Shown: positions 52,717 through 62,244, counted from the first letter of the stretch. The stretch: 64,000 nucleotides of DNA from Nostoc sp. TCL240-02 (GCF_013343235.1 NZ_CP040094.1:3286501-3350500); one strand, 5' to 3'. The notes: generated by a model not told the origin, from the sequence alone. Made by a program: numbers and translations.

Positions 52717-53898
52717 CTACTTGCTAGCGCTAGTACCACTACCAACAGCGATTTTATAGTCTGGACTAATTTGATCCGCAGCTGCAGCCACCTTTGCTAT
52801 GACATTTTGAGGTAGAGGAACATATCCTAATGTCGTAGCCTGTTTTTGTCCCTCAGTTAAAGCGTATTCGATCGCAGCTTCAACTGCCTTAGCTTTTGCT
52901 GCATTGGGATATTTCTTGTAAGCCAAAATCCAGGTGTAAGTGACGATGGGATAGGAATCAGCTCCTTCTGGATCGGAAATAAAGACACGAAGATCGGGCG
53001 GTAGAGTTACTGATGCCAGAGTTTTAGAGGCTGACTCCTCACTAGGTACAATAAACTTACCACCTTTGTTTTCCAAAGCAGCAAACTTAAGACTATTTTG
53101 TTTGGCATAGCCGTACTCGACATAACCAATAGAACCTTGTGTTTGTTGGATTTGGGCGGTAACACCCTCATTCCCCTTAGCGCCAACTCCTGTAGGCCAG
53201 TTGACAGTTTTACCTTCACCAACTTTAGTCTTCCACTCCGGGCTAATAGCGCTGAGGTGTTTTGTAAATACACCTGTTGTTCCGCTACCATCTGAACGAT
53301 AAACTACTGTGATTTTCTCTTTAGGAAGCTTTGCACCTGGGTTAGCCTTGACAATTTGGGGATCATCCCAAGAGGTTATTTTGCCCAGTAGAATATCAGC
53401 GTAAACGGCTCGTGGTAGTTTAAGTTCTGCGACATCTGGCAAGTTGTAAGCTAGCACGATGCTACCAGCAGTGACAGGCAGTAAAATAACGCCTTTATCC
53501 GCTGGCACCTTCTGGATTTCTTCATCCTTCATAGCAACATCGCTGGCACCAAAGTCCACAGTGCCTTTGATAAATTGCTCAACTCCAGCACCGCTACCAA
53601 CTGAGGCATAGTCAACTTGCAGATTTGGATACTTTTTGTTTAGATCAGTAAACCATGTATCATATAGTGGTGCTGGGAAAGACGCGCCAGCCCCGCTTAA
53701 CTTGAGATTTCCACCCAAATCTAATTTGGTTGTACTGGAGGCAGTAGTATCTGTAGCAGTTCCAGAAGGTGTCTCCTTGGTGGCTGTACTATCTGGGTTT
53801 TGCTGTCCGCCACATGCAGCTAGGCTGATTGTCAGTGCTAACACTGAAACTGAAGCTGTGAGGCGATGAATTTTTGTTACACGAAAAGGTGATGGCAT
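52717..53898 (-). CDS. pstS: phosphate-binding periplasmic lipoprotein PstS
   Basis: 393 aa. The signal peptide ends in LAAC (Cys about residue 30), a lipobox, so the protein is membrane-anchored on the periplasmic side. The mature part begins with a Thr/Ser linker, then LSGAGASFPAPLYDTWF, which is the phosphate-binding Ser/Thr loop. YRSDGSGTTGVFTKHL supplies the second set of phosphate ligands. ATG 53898 (MPSPFRV) is chosen over a TTG at 53907. A Pho box lies 57 bp upstream, so the operon should be induced by phosphate starvation through SphS-SphR/PhoBR. Confidence 0.96.
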   Translation of the reverse strand: MPSPFRVTKIHRLTASVSVLALTISLAACGGQQNPDSTATKETPSGTATDTTASSTTKLDLGGNLKLSGAGASFPAPLYDTWFTDLNKKYPNLQVDYASVGSGAGVEQFIKGTVDFGASDVAMKDEEIQKVPADKGVILLPVTAGSIVLAYNLPDVAELKLPRAVYADILLGKITSWDDPQIVKANPGAKLPKEKITVVYRSDGSGTTGVFTKHLSAISPEWKTKVGEGKTVNWPTGVGAKGNEGVTAQIQQTQGSIGYVEYGYAKQNSLKFAALENKGGKFIVPSEESASKTLASVTLPPDLRVFISDPEGADSYPIVTYTWILAYKKYPNAAKAKAVEAAIEYALTEGQKQATTLGYVPLPQNVIAKVAAAADQISPDYKIAVGSGTSASK

Positions 53899-53939
53899 CG
53901 CTATCAATGTTTGGGTAACTTTTCAGGTGAGCGCTTCTA

Positions 53940-53984
53940 AGAATACCCCTAAAGGATTAAGCTAAAGGTAAAGGATAGGTTAAC
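53940..53984 (-). promoter_or_regulatory. Pho box and -10 element of the pst operon
   Basis: On the minus strand three 8-bp units with 3-bp spacers: GTTAACCT (53977-53984), CTTTACCT (53966-53973), GCTTAATC (53955-53962). This matches the cyanobacterial CTTAACCT-type box with 11-bp periodicity. TATTCT (53940-53945) is a fitting -10, with the box in the -35 position. The remaining 53985-54678 DNA is AT-rich and no gene was found. Confidence 0.85.
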
Positions 53985-54678
53985 AAAGCAAAAAAAGCTT
54001 GTTTTCTTTGATAAAGAACAAACACTCGTTTTTACTTTTGCTTGATAAAATTTATACTTTTGCTTTAGTGACACGTTACAAATAGTACCACAGTGATTTG
54101 GTTACATAATATTGGCAAAACTTGATTGATAGCGTCACTTTTTTGGTCAAATGATAAAAAATTACAAATTGTGTTATTATATAAAACTTAATAAATTTTG
54201 GAATTTTATGAAAATTATTGTTGCTTAATTAGGTCTAAGCAGACTTAAAGTCATAACTAAAAAATCTAAGTTTGTTTAGACAGTGAACTAATTTAGATAT
54301 AAGCAGAAGGAAAACTATAAATTGCCTATTTTATGGAGAGTATGCGCGGTGATCGCTAAAAAAAAGTGAATTAAAGAGCTATCTCTAACAATTTGTAGCA
54401 TAAATTGGCGCTAAATCTAAAAACTTAGTTTAAATACTAAATTTTGCTAACTTTACCACGTGTTCGGTCAAATACCAGAATCAGACTACGCTTCAGTCAA
54501 TAAAATTACAGCTATAGACACCTAAGTCATAATTCGTAGAACTGAAAAGTTACATACCAAAAAGGCAAAAAAAAATATGCTAATTCTTAGAGGTGTCAGC
54601 ACAAATTTCATTTTAATACTAATGAACATCCTAGTTGCTGTTGGTTTTCTCTTTTGCCTTTTCCTGGTTGCCTGATAA

Positions 54679-55266
54679 ATGTTTGCTGCTTCCAATCAAT
54701 TACTATGGTCTATGATTGGCTTACTCCTGACAATGGGTGGTACCTTCTTAGAAGCTTATGGCATCGCCTTTCCTTGGAATTGGAGTAAGCACGGAATTCA
54801 GACTTTTTCTTTAGGTGTCACTTTTCAAATTGGCGCAGTACTGTTAGTGGGTTGTTTAGGGGGCAAAAATGCCGGTGCGCTCTCGCAAATTGCCTATTTA
54901 GTGATGGGGTTAACCTTATTACCTGTATTTGCCGATGGAGGTGGTCTTGGTTATGTTAAGTTGTCTCAATTTGGCTATCTACTAGGCTTTATTCCTGGAG
55001 CTTGGATTTGTGGCTTAGTTGCCTTTAAAGCTAGACCTCGACTAGAAACTCTCGCCTTTAGTTGCATCTGTGGCTTGTTAACTCTGCATCTATGCGGTAT
55101 TAGTTATTTGATTATTAGCTATATTTTTCAGTGGAAAGGCACAGAAAATCTACCTTTGATGCAAGCAATCCTCAGATACTCTTGGTTTGCACTACCAGGG
55201 CAATTAAGTGTGGTCTGTGCCGTTACTGTAATAGCATATATATTGCGTCACTTAATGTTTTATTAG
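54679..55266 (+). CDS. bioY: BioY-family biotin transporter S component
   Basis: A 195-aa membrane protein with about six helices. Family pattern: GGxxGYVKLSQFGYLLGFIPGAWICG (about 94-119), the GY-x-x-G-F conserved region of BioY. Such S components bind biotin and work alone or with an ECF module; no ECF ATPase is nearby. The ATG at 54679 is the first Met ahead of helix one. It is 94 bp upstream of lspA; the spacer can fold into a long hairpin. Confidence 0.8.
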   Translation: MFAASNQLLWSMIGLLLTMGGTFLEAYGIAFPWNWSKHGIQTFSLGVTFQIGAVLLVGCLGGKNAGALSQIAYLVMGLTLLPVFADGGGLGYVKLSQFGYLLGFIPGAWICGLVAFKARPRLETLAFSCICGLLTLHLCGISYLIISYIFQWKGTENLPLMQAILRYSWFALPGQLSVVCAVTVIAYILRHLMFY

Positions 55267-55273
55267 TAATCAA

Positions 55274-55356
55274 GGGGCTAGAGGCTAGGGACAAGAAATT
55301 TACAATTTTCTCATCCCCTAGTCCTTAGTCCTTAGTCCTTAGTCTCTAGCCCCTAG
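55274..55356. repeat. heptamer array and inverted repeat between bioY and lspA
   Basis: GGGGCTAGAGGCTAGGGAC (55274-55292) faces CTAGTCCTTAG(TCCTTAG)n...TCTCTAGCCCC (about 55318-55354). The right arm has three exact GTCCTTA units (55321-55341). The arm ends about 5 bp before the lspA ATG, so the hairpin would cover its ribosome-binding region. Confidence 0.75.
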
Positions 55357-55360
55357 TTTC

Positions 55361-55837
55361 ATGCGTTTAAAAAACCGCCTTTTCTGGATTGCTGCCTTTA
55401 TAGCTTTTTTCCTAGACCAAATAACAAAATACTGGGTGGTACAAACCTTCAGTTTGGGGCAAACACTACCACTTTTAACTGGAATATTTCACTTCACCTA
55501 TGTAACTAACACTGGTGCCGCCTTTAGTCTGTTAAGTGGAAAAGTAGAGTGGTTGCGCTGGCTATCTTTAGGAGTGAGTTTGGTATTGATAGCGTTGGCC
55601 TTGTTTGGCCCAACATTAAATTTGTGGGATCAGTTGGGTTATGGCTTAATTTTAGGTGGAGCTATGGGCAACGGTATTGATCGCTTTGTTTTAGGCCATG
55701 TCGTTGATTTTCTTGATTTTCGCCTAATTAGCTTTCCTGTATTTAATGTGGCAGATTCTTTTATTAGTATTGGTATTGTTTTTCTGTTAATTGCTTCCTT
55801 CCAAAAAACACCAACTTCAACCGGTAGGTTGGATTAA
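55361..55837 (+). CDS. lspA: lipoprotein signal peptidase (signal peptidase II)
   Basis: 158-aa inner-membrane aspartic protease that cleaves prolipoprotein signal peptides, such as that of PstS. It has four helices. The catalytic Asp pair is in GNGIDRF (about 105) and FNVADSF (about 128). DQITKYWV and NTGAAFSLL are the other conserved boxes. The start ATG lacks a visible Shine-Dalgarno; the preceding bases belong to the heptamer hairpin. Confidence 0.95.
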   Translation: MRLKNRLFWIAAFIAFFLDQITKYWVVQTFSLGQTLPLLTGIFHFTYVTNTGAAFSLLSGKVEWLRWLSLGVSLVLIALALFGPTLNLWDQLGYGLILGGAMGNGIDRFVLGHVVDFLDFRLISFPVFNVADSFISIGIVFLLIASFQKTPTSTGRLD

Positions 55838-55844
55838 ACTATTA

Positions 55845-55869
55845 AGCCTGGGATGATTAATCCCAGGCT
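55845..55869 (+). terminator. hairpin after lspA
   Basis: AGCCTGGGAT, loop GATTA, ATCCCAGGCT: a perfect 10-bp stem 7 bp past the lspA stop, followed by ATTAATTACT. A strong stem but a weak T tract. Confidence 0.7.
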
Positions 55870-56037
55870 ATTAATTACTGAAACCATTTTTCAGTCCTAT
55901 ATGCGAAGACTTGATTTATGGGTTCCAGAGATTTTGATTTATATTCTACACCAGATTTCATAACTGGTGCAGAAAATTAAGATGCACAGGCGATCGCTGA
56001 TGGTAAATTAGTATGTCAAACGTATCCAGCTTTTAAT

Positions 56038-56691
56038 TTATTTACCTGTGGCAGGAGCAGTAGATGGAGTAGTACTGGGAGAGTTAGCACCTGGTTCTGT
56101 AGGAGCGCTAGGATCAGATGGAGTAACGGTTCCTGGTGCTGGAGTTAAGTTGCTAGGAGTGCCAGGTTCAGTTGGAGTAACACTTCCTGGTGCTGGAGTT
56201 AAGTTACTAGGAGCGCCAGGTGCAGGTGGGGTAACGCTTCCTGGTGCTGGAGTTAAGTTACTAGGAGCGCCAGGTGCAGGTGGGGTAACGCTTCCTGGTG
56301 CTGGAGTGCTTTCGGGAGCGCCAGGTTCAGGTGGGGTAACGCTTCCTGGTGCTGTAGTGCTATCAGGAGGAGTGATGTTACTCGGTGTGGTTTCTGCTGG
56401 TACTGTAGTGCTACCAGGAGCAGTGCTAGGTGTGGTTTCTGCTGGTGCTGTAGTGCTACCAGGAGCCGCACCAGGGGTAAGTGCTGTGCCGCCAGGACAG
56501 CGAGAGTTGAGCGGAAAATACTCGCACAGAATTTTCATACCTTCTGGCGACATCTTGATTTCCGTTGGTGCGCTAGTAGATTCGCTACTGGATTGAGCTA
56601 TGGGGGATTTACTGGATTCGGCTACGGCAATATTAGTGGTGAGAGCCAAAGATAGAGCTGTACCAATCAGGGTCAGAGATTTTCCCATCAT
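56038..56691 (-). CDS. secreted Pro/Thr/Ala-rich repeat protein
   Basis: 217 aa. An N-terminal signal peptide (LTLIGTALSLALTTNIAVA) is followed by a ~35-residue ordered part with two Cys (MKILCEYFPLNSRCPGG, likely a disulfide). Then come about 120 residues of low-complexity PGSVTPPAPGAP-SNLTPA repeats (42-bp DNA units). No enzymatic domain. It may be an envelope or exopolysaccharide-associated protein. The short ordered EYFPLNSRCPGG part is found at the head of the repeat tail and may be its only folded piece. Gene product real, function unknown. Confidence 0.7.
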   Translation of the reverse strand: MMGKSLTLIGTALSLALTTNIAVAESSKSPIAQSSSESTSAPTEIKMSPEGMKILCEYFPLNSRCPGGTALTPGAAPGSTTAPAETTPSTAPGSTTVPAETTPSNITPPDSTTAPGSVTPPEPGAPESTPAPGSVTPPAPGAPSNLTPAPGSVTPPAPGAPSNLTPAPGSVTPTEPGTPSNLTPAPGTVTPSDPSAPTEPGANSPSTTPSTAPATGK

Positions 56692-57120
56692 TCTGAAATT
56701 TACCTCAACGGAACACTCGGCCCATTAAAACAGATAATAAGATTTAGAAAATCTTCCTAAATGAATATATTTAAGTTTGTTGCAGAATATGTGGATAGAT
56801 AAAATTGGTAAAAATTAAATCTGTTGTTTGTTAATAACTAGTGTTTATAAATACAAGCTTCAAATCTATGCTTGTAGTCATTGAAGTAAAATGAGTATAT
56901 CAAACAAGCCTTTAGGAAAGAGAAAAATTTTATATCTCTGTAGTAAAGTGATATAAAGAACAAGTAAACTCAGATAAAAAAGTAATGTTCAGTATAAATT
57001 AGAGCAAAAAGTCCCGTATAGCTAATTTATGCTTTGGCTTATGAGTAAAATGATGAAAGACTAACATCTAAAATTGTAATTCGCCCCATTCTTCACTAAA
57101 AAGTGTGATGTGAATAGCCG
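56692..57120. other. 429-bp divergent spacer
   Basis: AT-rich region between the Pro-rich protein and the FHA-PBP, presumably holding both promoters. No motif stronger than scattered TATAAT-like hexamers was seen. Confidence 0.4.
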
Positions 57121-59388
57121 ATGAGTTCTCCCCAACCCCCTCACAAGCCACAAACGTTAATTGGTCAACTGACTCAAGCAGTCCATACTATCCAAGCTAG
57201 GGTTGATTTTTCCAAACTGGCGCTCAAGCCTAATGCTAAAGTACCGGAACTCTGGGTACAGGATGCGGGGGCGGATAAAGCAGAGGTATATCCACTGTTG
57301 GGCGATCGCTATATTCTCGGTCGTAGCTCCAAATCCAGCGATATCGTCGTCCGTAACCCTGTTGTCAGCCAAATTCACCTATCGCTATCGCGGAATTCTA
57401 CTCATAGCACACCAGTTTTCGTCATCAAAGACGAAAACTCCACCAATGGCATTTATCGTGGCAAGCGTCGTGTTAATTCCCTAGAACTACGTCACGGTGA
57501 TATTTTGACTCTAGGTCCCCCAGAACTCGCCGCTTCTGTGCGCCTGCAATACGTCGATCCGCCAGCCTGGTATGTCAAAGCTGCAAGTTGGACAGCTTAT
57601 GGTGTCGGCGGTGTCAGCGCCTTGTTCGCGTTAGTAATTGGCGTAGAATGGCTAAAATTTTCAGTTAGACCCTTACCTACAGCTACACGCGCTCCAGTAG
57701 TTGTTTACGCTCGTGATGGAGCCACCCCATTAAGAGAGCCTCGAACTATCTCTCATGTGGATATGAAGCGTTTAGAGGAATTTGGCCCTTATTTGGCATC
57801 TGCTGTAGTAGCTTCAGAAGATAGTCGTTATTACTGGCACTTTGGGGTTGACCCTCTGGGGATTTTACGAGCCGTGTTAATTAATAGCCGCAGTGGAGAT
57901 GTGCAGCAAGGAGCCAGCACTGTTACACAGCAAGTTGCCCGCAGTTTGTTCCGGGAGTATGTAGGCAGACAAGATACCCTTGGACGTAAATTACGAGAAG
58001 CAGTTGTCGCCCTAAAGCTAGAAACCTTTTACAGCAAAGATGAAATTTTGCTGATGTACTTAAATAGGGTTTTTTTGGGGGGAGATACCTCTGGTTTTGA
58101 GGATGCAGCCCGGTATTACTTTGATAAGCCGGCTAAAGAATTAACTTTGGCAGAAGCAGCTACTTTGGTAGGAATTTTACCTGCTCCTAACGCATTCGAT
58201 TTTTGTGGAGATGGGCCAAATAAGCTAGAAGCAGCTGAATACCGGAATCGGGTAATTAAGCGGTTGCTAGAGATGGGCAAAATTAAACCTGAAGATGCGA
58301 ACCGAGCTAGACGTTCCACTGTTCAAGTTAGCCCTAAAGTTTGTGAACAGCAAGCTAAGACGATCGCTCCTTATTTTTACAGTTACGTCTTCTCGGAACT
58401 TGAATCAATCTTGGGCGAGGGAGCCGCAAATGAAGGAAATTATATCATTGAAACCCAGCTAGATCCAGCGATACAGAGCCAAGCTGAATCGGCGTTGCGG
58501 AATTCAGTCAACAATAGTGGTGGAAGTTTTAATTTTTCTCAAGGGGCTGTGGTAACTCTTGACTCCAGTACAGGTGGCATCCTGGCAATGGTAGGCGGAA
58601 CTGATTACAAAAAAAGTCAGTTCAACCGTGCTGTTCAAGCCAAAAGACAACCAGGTTCCACCTTCAAAATCTTTGCTTACACCGCCGCTATTCAACAGGG
58701 AATTTCACCATCCAAGAGTTATTCCTGCGCTCCTTTAACCTGGCAAGGCTTCACTTACAAACCCTGTCGTTCAAGTGCTGGCAGTTTAGATATTGCCACC
58801 GGGCTGGCTCTTTCAGAAAATCCCATTGCCTTGGGAGTTGCCAGAGAAATCGGGCTGAATAAAGTAGTGGCGATGGCCCAGAATTTGGGAATTAAGTCAA
58901 ACCTCGATCCGGTTCCAGGCTTGGTACTAGGTCAAAGTGTGGTCAATGTTTTAGAAATGACTGGTGCTTTTGGCTCTATTGGCAATCGTGGAGTGTGGAA
59001 TCCTCCCCATGCGATTAACCGAATTTTAGATAGTGGTGATTGCAGCGATCGCAATGATATCAAAACCTGCCGTGTAATCTACTCCTTCGACCAAGACCCA
59101 GATGCCAACAAACGAGTTTTAACAACTGGTGTAGCCGATGAGATGACTAGTTTGATGCGTGGTGTCATCAGCAGAGGTACTGGTCGTAGTGCTGCCATTG
59201 GATTGGGAGAAGCTGGTAAAACAGGCACGACTGATAAAAACGTTGACCTATGGTTCATAGGTTTTATCCCAAATCGGCGACTTGTAACTGGTGTTTGGCT
59301 GGGAAACGACAACAATTCCCCCACATCTGGTAGCAGCGCTCAAGCCGCTCAGTTATGGGGAAATTATATGCGGCGGATTACGCGGTAA
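57121..59388 (+). CDS. FHA-domain class A penicillin-binding protein
   Basis: A 755-aa bifunctional peptidoglycan synthase. An N-terminal FHA domain (about 48-135; GRSSKSSDIVV, SQIHLSL, DENSTNG) lies in the cytoplasm and binds phosphothreonine. A membrane helix follows (about 158-178). The glycosyltransferase (GT51) has EDSRYYWHFGVDPLGI (Glu near 236) and QGASTVTQQVAR. The transpeptidase has QPGSTFK (Ser near 508), SEN (near 566) and KTGTT (near 699). All catalytic residues are intact. FHA fusion suggests wall synthesis controlled by Ser/Thr kinases; such a kinase sits at 11.7 kb, though no link is proven. Confidence 0.93.
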   Translation: MSSPQPPHKPQTLIGQLTQAVHTIQARVDFSKLALKPNAKVPELWVQDAGADKAEVYPLLGDRYILGRSSKSSDIVVRNPVVSQIHLSLSRNSTHSTPVFVIKDENSTNGIYRGKRRVNSLELRHGDILTLGPPELAASVRLQYVDPPAWYVKAASWTAYGVGGVSALFALVIGVEWLKFSVRPLPTATRAPVVVYARDGATPLREPRTISHVDMKRLEEFGPYLASAVVASEDSRYYWHFGVDPLGILRAVLINSRSGDVQQGASTVTQQVARSLFREYVGRQDTLGRKLREAVVALKLETFYSKDEILLMYLNRVFLGGDTSGFEDAARYYFDKPAKELTLAEAATLVGILPAPNAFDFCGDGPNKLEAAEYRNRVIKRLLEMGKIKPEDANRARRSTVQVSPKVCEQQAKTIAPYFYSYVFSELESILGEGAANEGNYIIETQLDPAIQSQAESALRNSVNNSGGSFNFSQGAVVTLDSSTGGILAMVGGTDYKKSQFNRAVQAKRQPGSTFKIFAYTAAIQQGISPSKSYSCAPLTWQGFTYKPCRSSAGSLDIATGLALSENPIALGVAREIGLNKVVAMAQNLGIKSNLDPVPGLVLGQSVVNVLEMTGAFGSIGNRGVWNPPHAINRILDSGDCSDRNDIKTCRVIYSFDQDPDANKRVLTTGVADEMTSLMRGVISRGTGRSAAIGLGEAGKTGTTDKNVDLWFIGFIPNRRLVTGVWLGNDNNSPTSGSSAQAAQLWGNYMRRITR

Positions 59389-59451
59389 TTGGGAATGAGG
59401 AATGGGGAATTGGGCATTGGGCATTGAGTATGGGTAAAAGAATTTAAGTTC

Positions 59452-59817
59452 CTATTCCCTATTCCCTATGGATTTTAGATAAGCATTAAGCTTGGGTAAC
59501 AGTTCATCAAGAATTGGTTTAAATCTGCTTACCTGTTCATTTGTCAATAATTGTCTGGCATAGCCTAACCTCAACCAACTGATAGTTTCATACAAAGACC
59601 CTCTGGCAATCTTGACAAAACGTCGATTGTCTTGGTCATTGTACCTACCTCTACCTTCTGCGATGTTCGCACAAACACTATCAGCAGACCGAACAATTTG
59701 CTTGCCCAGTGTATCTTTAGTGAAATTGTCCCATGCTTTAACAATATGCCAAATTTCATTAGCTAGCTTTTCAGCGAGTTGATAAACTTCTAAGTCCTCA
59801 AAATCAGGTCTTCTCAC
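59452..59817 (-). CDS. four-helix-bundle protein (23S rRNA IVP family)
   Basis: 121 aa, almost all helical: FEDLEVYQLAEKLANEIW, QIVRSADSVCANIAEGRGR, then GSLYETISWL. This is the typical pattern of the four-helix-bundle family once named for proteins encoded in 23S rRNA intervening sequences. These occur widely as stand-alone genes, and some pair with reverse transcriptases in diversity-generating systems; no such gene is near. Flanking DNA is low-complexity GGGAATTGGG repeats on one side and TTGATCGTTTATTGATCAA on the other. Confidence 0.85.
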   Translation of the reverse strand: MRRPDFEDLEVYQLAEKLANEIWHIVKAWDNFTKDTLGKQIVRSADSVCANIAEGRGRYNDQDNRRFVKIARGSLYETISWLRLGYARQLLTNEQVSRFKPILDELLPKLNAYLKSIGNRE

Positions 59818-59883
59818 AAAAGTCTATTGATCGTTTATTGATCAATAGTTCCCAATTCCCAATTTCCAATGCCCCATGCCCAA

Positions 59884-61311
59884 TTACTGATATCCCTTCC
59901 AAGGCATAACTTCCAGGCTGCCACTAGGCTTGAATATCACTTGGAAGTGGGCGAGGGGTTCTTTATCGTTGGGTGCTGCTACATTGGAGCCGTAGACAGC
60001 GTTGAACATCTTCGGAAGGGGTGTTTCCCGGAAATAGTCAAAGGCAACTTGGTTGAGTGGTTCATAGTCAGCAATTACACCATCTTTGTTGACTGCTACC
60101 CGATATTTCAAATCTCGCGTAAAGGTGGGTTTGCCACTCCAAGTTTGCCGAACTGTACTATAAAGCTTTTGATTTAAATTTTTGACTATATTAGAGTCAG
60201 TAATTTTTGCACCCACTACCTCTGGCGTTTTAGCATATCCCCGCCAAGGGCTAACTTGCAGCACACCTTGGGTAGTAAATACTACTCGAAATTGGGCGAT
60301 TGGTTCATTGGAAATGGGAGGGCGGGTAGCTGGATTGTAAAGTACGTTAGGCAAAGGAGTTTTACCTACTTCTAGATTCGCCTCTTTATTCACTGCTTTA
60401 TAACCAACGATCGCACCATCCGCAGCTACACCCAGACGATAAATCAAATCTTGTTGCAATCCTGAGCGATTAGCCCAAGCTGGATGAACTTGGTTGTAAA
60501 CTTGACGATTCAATGCACGTAACTGGGATGGATCGGTAATTTCTGGAACTGTATTTAAAAGTGCTTCTAAATCTTTGACTGCCGGCTTTGTATTAGCTGT
60601 AGGCGTTAGTGTAGGCGTTTCAGCAGCGATGGGTGTTGCAGCAGCTGATGCTGGAGGGGCGATATTGTTTGTAGAACTACTTTGCTCATCTATTTTTGGC
60701 TGCGCTGGACGCAGTTGGGGAGGTGGAATCAAGTTAAAGGCGATCGCAGCGACTGCTAAACTTGATACACCCACAGCAGCAGGTACAGCCTGCCTAACCA
60801 AAGCTTGACTAGCACCGCCATAGCGTCTGGTAACTGGTTGGAGTTCTAGAGAAAGTTCGGGTAAAGTTTGGGTATCAGCAAAAAACTGATCTACTGCTTC
60901 TACTAAATCAAACAACTGCACCGTATTTAAATCTATTTCAATCGGCGGACGTTTGGAATTGTTAGAGTGATCGAATCCCTCTGGAGTTCCTTCGGAATGT
61001 ATGATTAATCTGTGTCGGTTGCTGTCAACTTTCCGAAACTCTACTAGCTCCGATTCCTGGTTGTGTGCTTGGGGATTTGGTACGCTACTTAAAAATTCTT
61101 GGGCATAGCCACTAACAGCCCTCACCAAACTTTCAAAAAATTCTCGCCCTCCAGTTAGGGGCTGATTATAACCAGATAAATAGCATTCTGCATTTACCAA
61201 TATTGATAATTCCGGGCGCATTTCCTGGAACTGTGCGGCCCTAGTGACATCACTTAACCCTTCTAAAAGCAGTGTACAATTAGGTAGACTGTACTTACGT
61301 TGAATATTCAT
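59884..61311 (-). CDS. DUF4335 protein
   Basis: 475 aa. The N-terminus IQRKYSLPNCTLLLEGLSD and ARAVSGYAQEFLS-like segment are those of cyanobacterial DUF4335. A transmembrane helix at about 172-190 (VPAAVGVSSLAVAAIAFNLI) is followed by a Pro/Thr/Ala linker and two related ~80-residue C-terminal repeats: each has Y-x-x-V-x-x-x-W, a YRVAVNKDGVIADYEPLN-type strand pair and F-x-V-x-F-x-x-x-G-x-L-x-V-x-P-W-x-G-Y. Function unknown. It overlaps the DUF3038 gene by four bases, so the pair is translationally coupled. Confidence 0.88.
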   Translation of the reverse strand: MNIQRKYSLPNCTLLLEGLSDVTRAAQFQEMRPELSILVNAECYLSGYNQPLTGGREFFESLVRAVSGYAQEFLSSVPNPQAHNQESELVEFRKVDSNRHRLIIHSEGTPEGFDHSNNSKRPPIEIDLNTVQLFDLVEAVDQFFADTQTLPELSLELQPVTRRYGGASQALVRQAVPAAVGVSSLAVAAIAFNLIPPPQLRPAQPKIDEQSSSTNNIAPPASAAATPIAAETPTLTPTANTKPAVKDLEALLNTVPEITDPSQLRALNRQVYNQVHPAWANRSGLQQDLIYRLGVAADGAIVGYKAVNKEANLEVGKTPLPNVLYNPATRPPISNEPIAQFRVVFTTQGVLQVSPWRGYAKTPEVVGAKITDSNIVKNLNQKLYSTVRQTWSGKPTFTRDLKYRVAVNKDGVIADYEPLNQVAFDYFRETPLPKMFNAVYGSNVAAPNDKEPLAHFQVIFKPSGSLEVMPWKGYQ

Positions 61312-61934
61312 TCCACTTCACCGTCAAAAAGACTAATCCAAAATCGCTGCATTCCAGCTGTACCAGTACAAAATAGTAATTGTCCTAACAAATTTATAGC
61401 TAGCTCATCTAATTTTTCATCAGAAGTTAATGCTAGTACACCAGAACGTCGCGCATTCATCCGGCTTTTGAAATGCGCTCTAAACCGCTCTAGGTAATTA
61501 GATAGACGCAAGTTCTGTTCCAATGGAATCTGCTTTTCTTCCATTTGTTGACATATCATTAATAACTGGCGAATGACAACAGTTAAACGCCGTGCTATGT
61601 AGCAAGCAATGACTACCAGAGCTTTTGCTTCCATGATAGTTAAGGGACGGCGGATATGCGCTCTCCGTAGCGGGTTAGAGCTACGCATCCGCCATAAATT
61701 CACCCTGTCTTTAACAATTCCTTTGAGATCCAACTCTTGAGCAAAACTCAAGATTGCTTCCGAACCACCAAGCTCTAAAGCTTCAATTGCCAATAAAATC
61801 AGGTCAATTTGCAACCGCGTTCTCCGAGGACAAGTCTTGGAAGCGATCGCAGGATCTGGTAAAGTGTCCAGAATCATCGGCAGTGAATCTTGAGTTGGAC
61901 TGTTTAACGGCGTTAAACTTGCTGAGACATTCAT
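61308..61934 (-). CDS. DUF3038 protein
   Basis: 208 aa from ATG 61934 (MNVSASL); a TTG at 61997 would add 21 residues. It is a soluble helical protein with ALELGGSEAILSFAQELDLKG and RVNLWRMRSSNPLRRAH blocks characteristic of DUF3038, always found next to DUF4335 in cyanobacteria as I know it. The two probably act together at the membrane. Biochemical role unknown. Confidence 0.85.
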   Translation of the reverse strand: MNVSASLTPLNSPTQDSLPMILDTLPDPAIASKTCPRRTRLQIDLILLAIEALELGGSEAILSFAQELDLKGIVKDRVNLWRMRSSNPLRRAHIRRPLTIMEAKALVVIACYIARRLTVVIRQLLMICQQMEEKQIPLEQNLRLSNYLERFRAHFKSRMNARRSGVLALTSDEKLDELAINLLGQLLFCTGTAGMQRFWISLFDGEVE

Positions 61935-62244
61935 TCTATAAAATACCTTGTGCGGTTCTAACAGACTAGGTAAAACAAATTTAAGATCGGTAGCCAAGAC
62001 TTGAACGTTAGACTTGTAGCAGGAGCATGACTACCTGATATATACATTACTTAACTCTTTCTACTCACAGTTTTCCCTATATTGAAATCAAAGTTTTAAA
62101 ACATAAGTTAATTCACCTCATTTGTTCGCACAATACCTTTTCTAGCTTGGTTTAGATTCTAATTATCGTCAATCAAAGGAGAAGCTTCAGCCCCGACCCC
62201 CAGCGTATGACATTATAGTGTACGATTTTTCAGGTATCTGAAAT

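Noticed and set aside
56048..56596. 182-codon plus-strand ORF of LPGAGVKLLG repeats
   Set aside because: Antisense of the secreted Pro-rich repeat protein, which has a signal peptide on the minus strand.
59452..59817. Accessory protein of a diversity-generating retroelement (four-helix bundle)
   Set aside because: No reverse transcriptase, template or variable repeat is in the neighbourhood, so it is left as a stand-alone family member.
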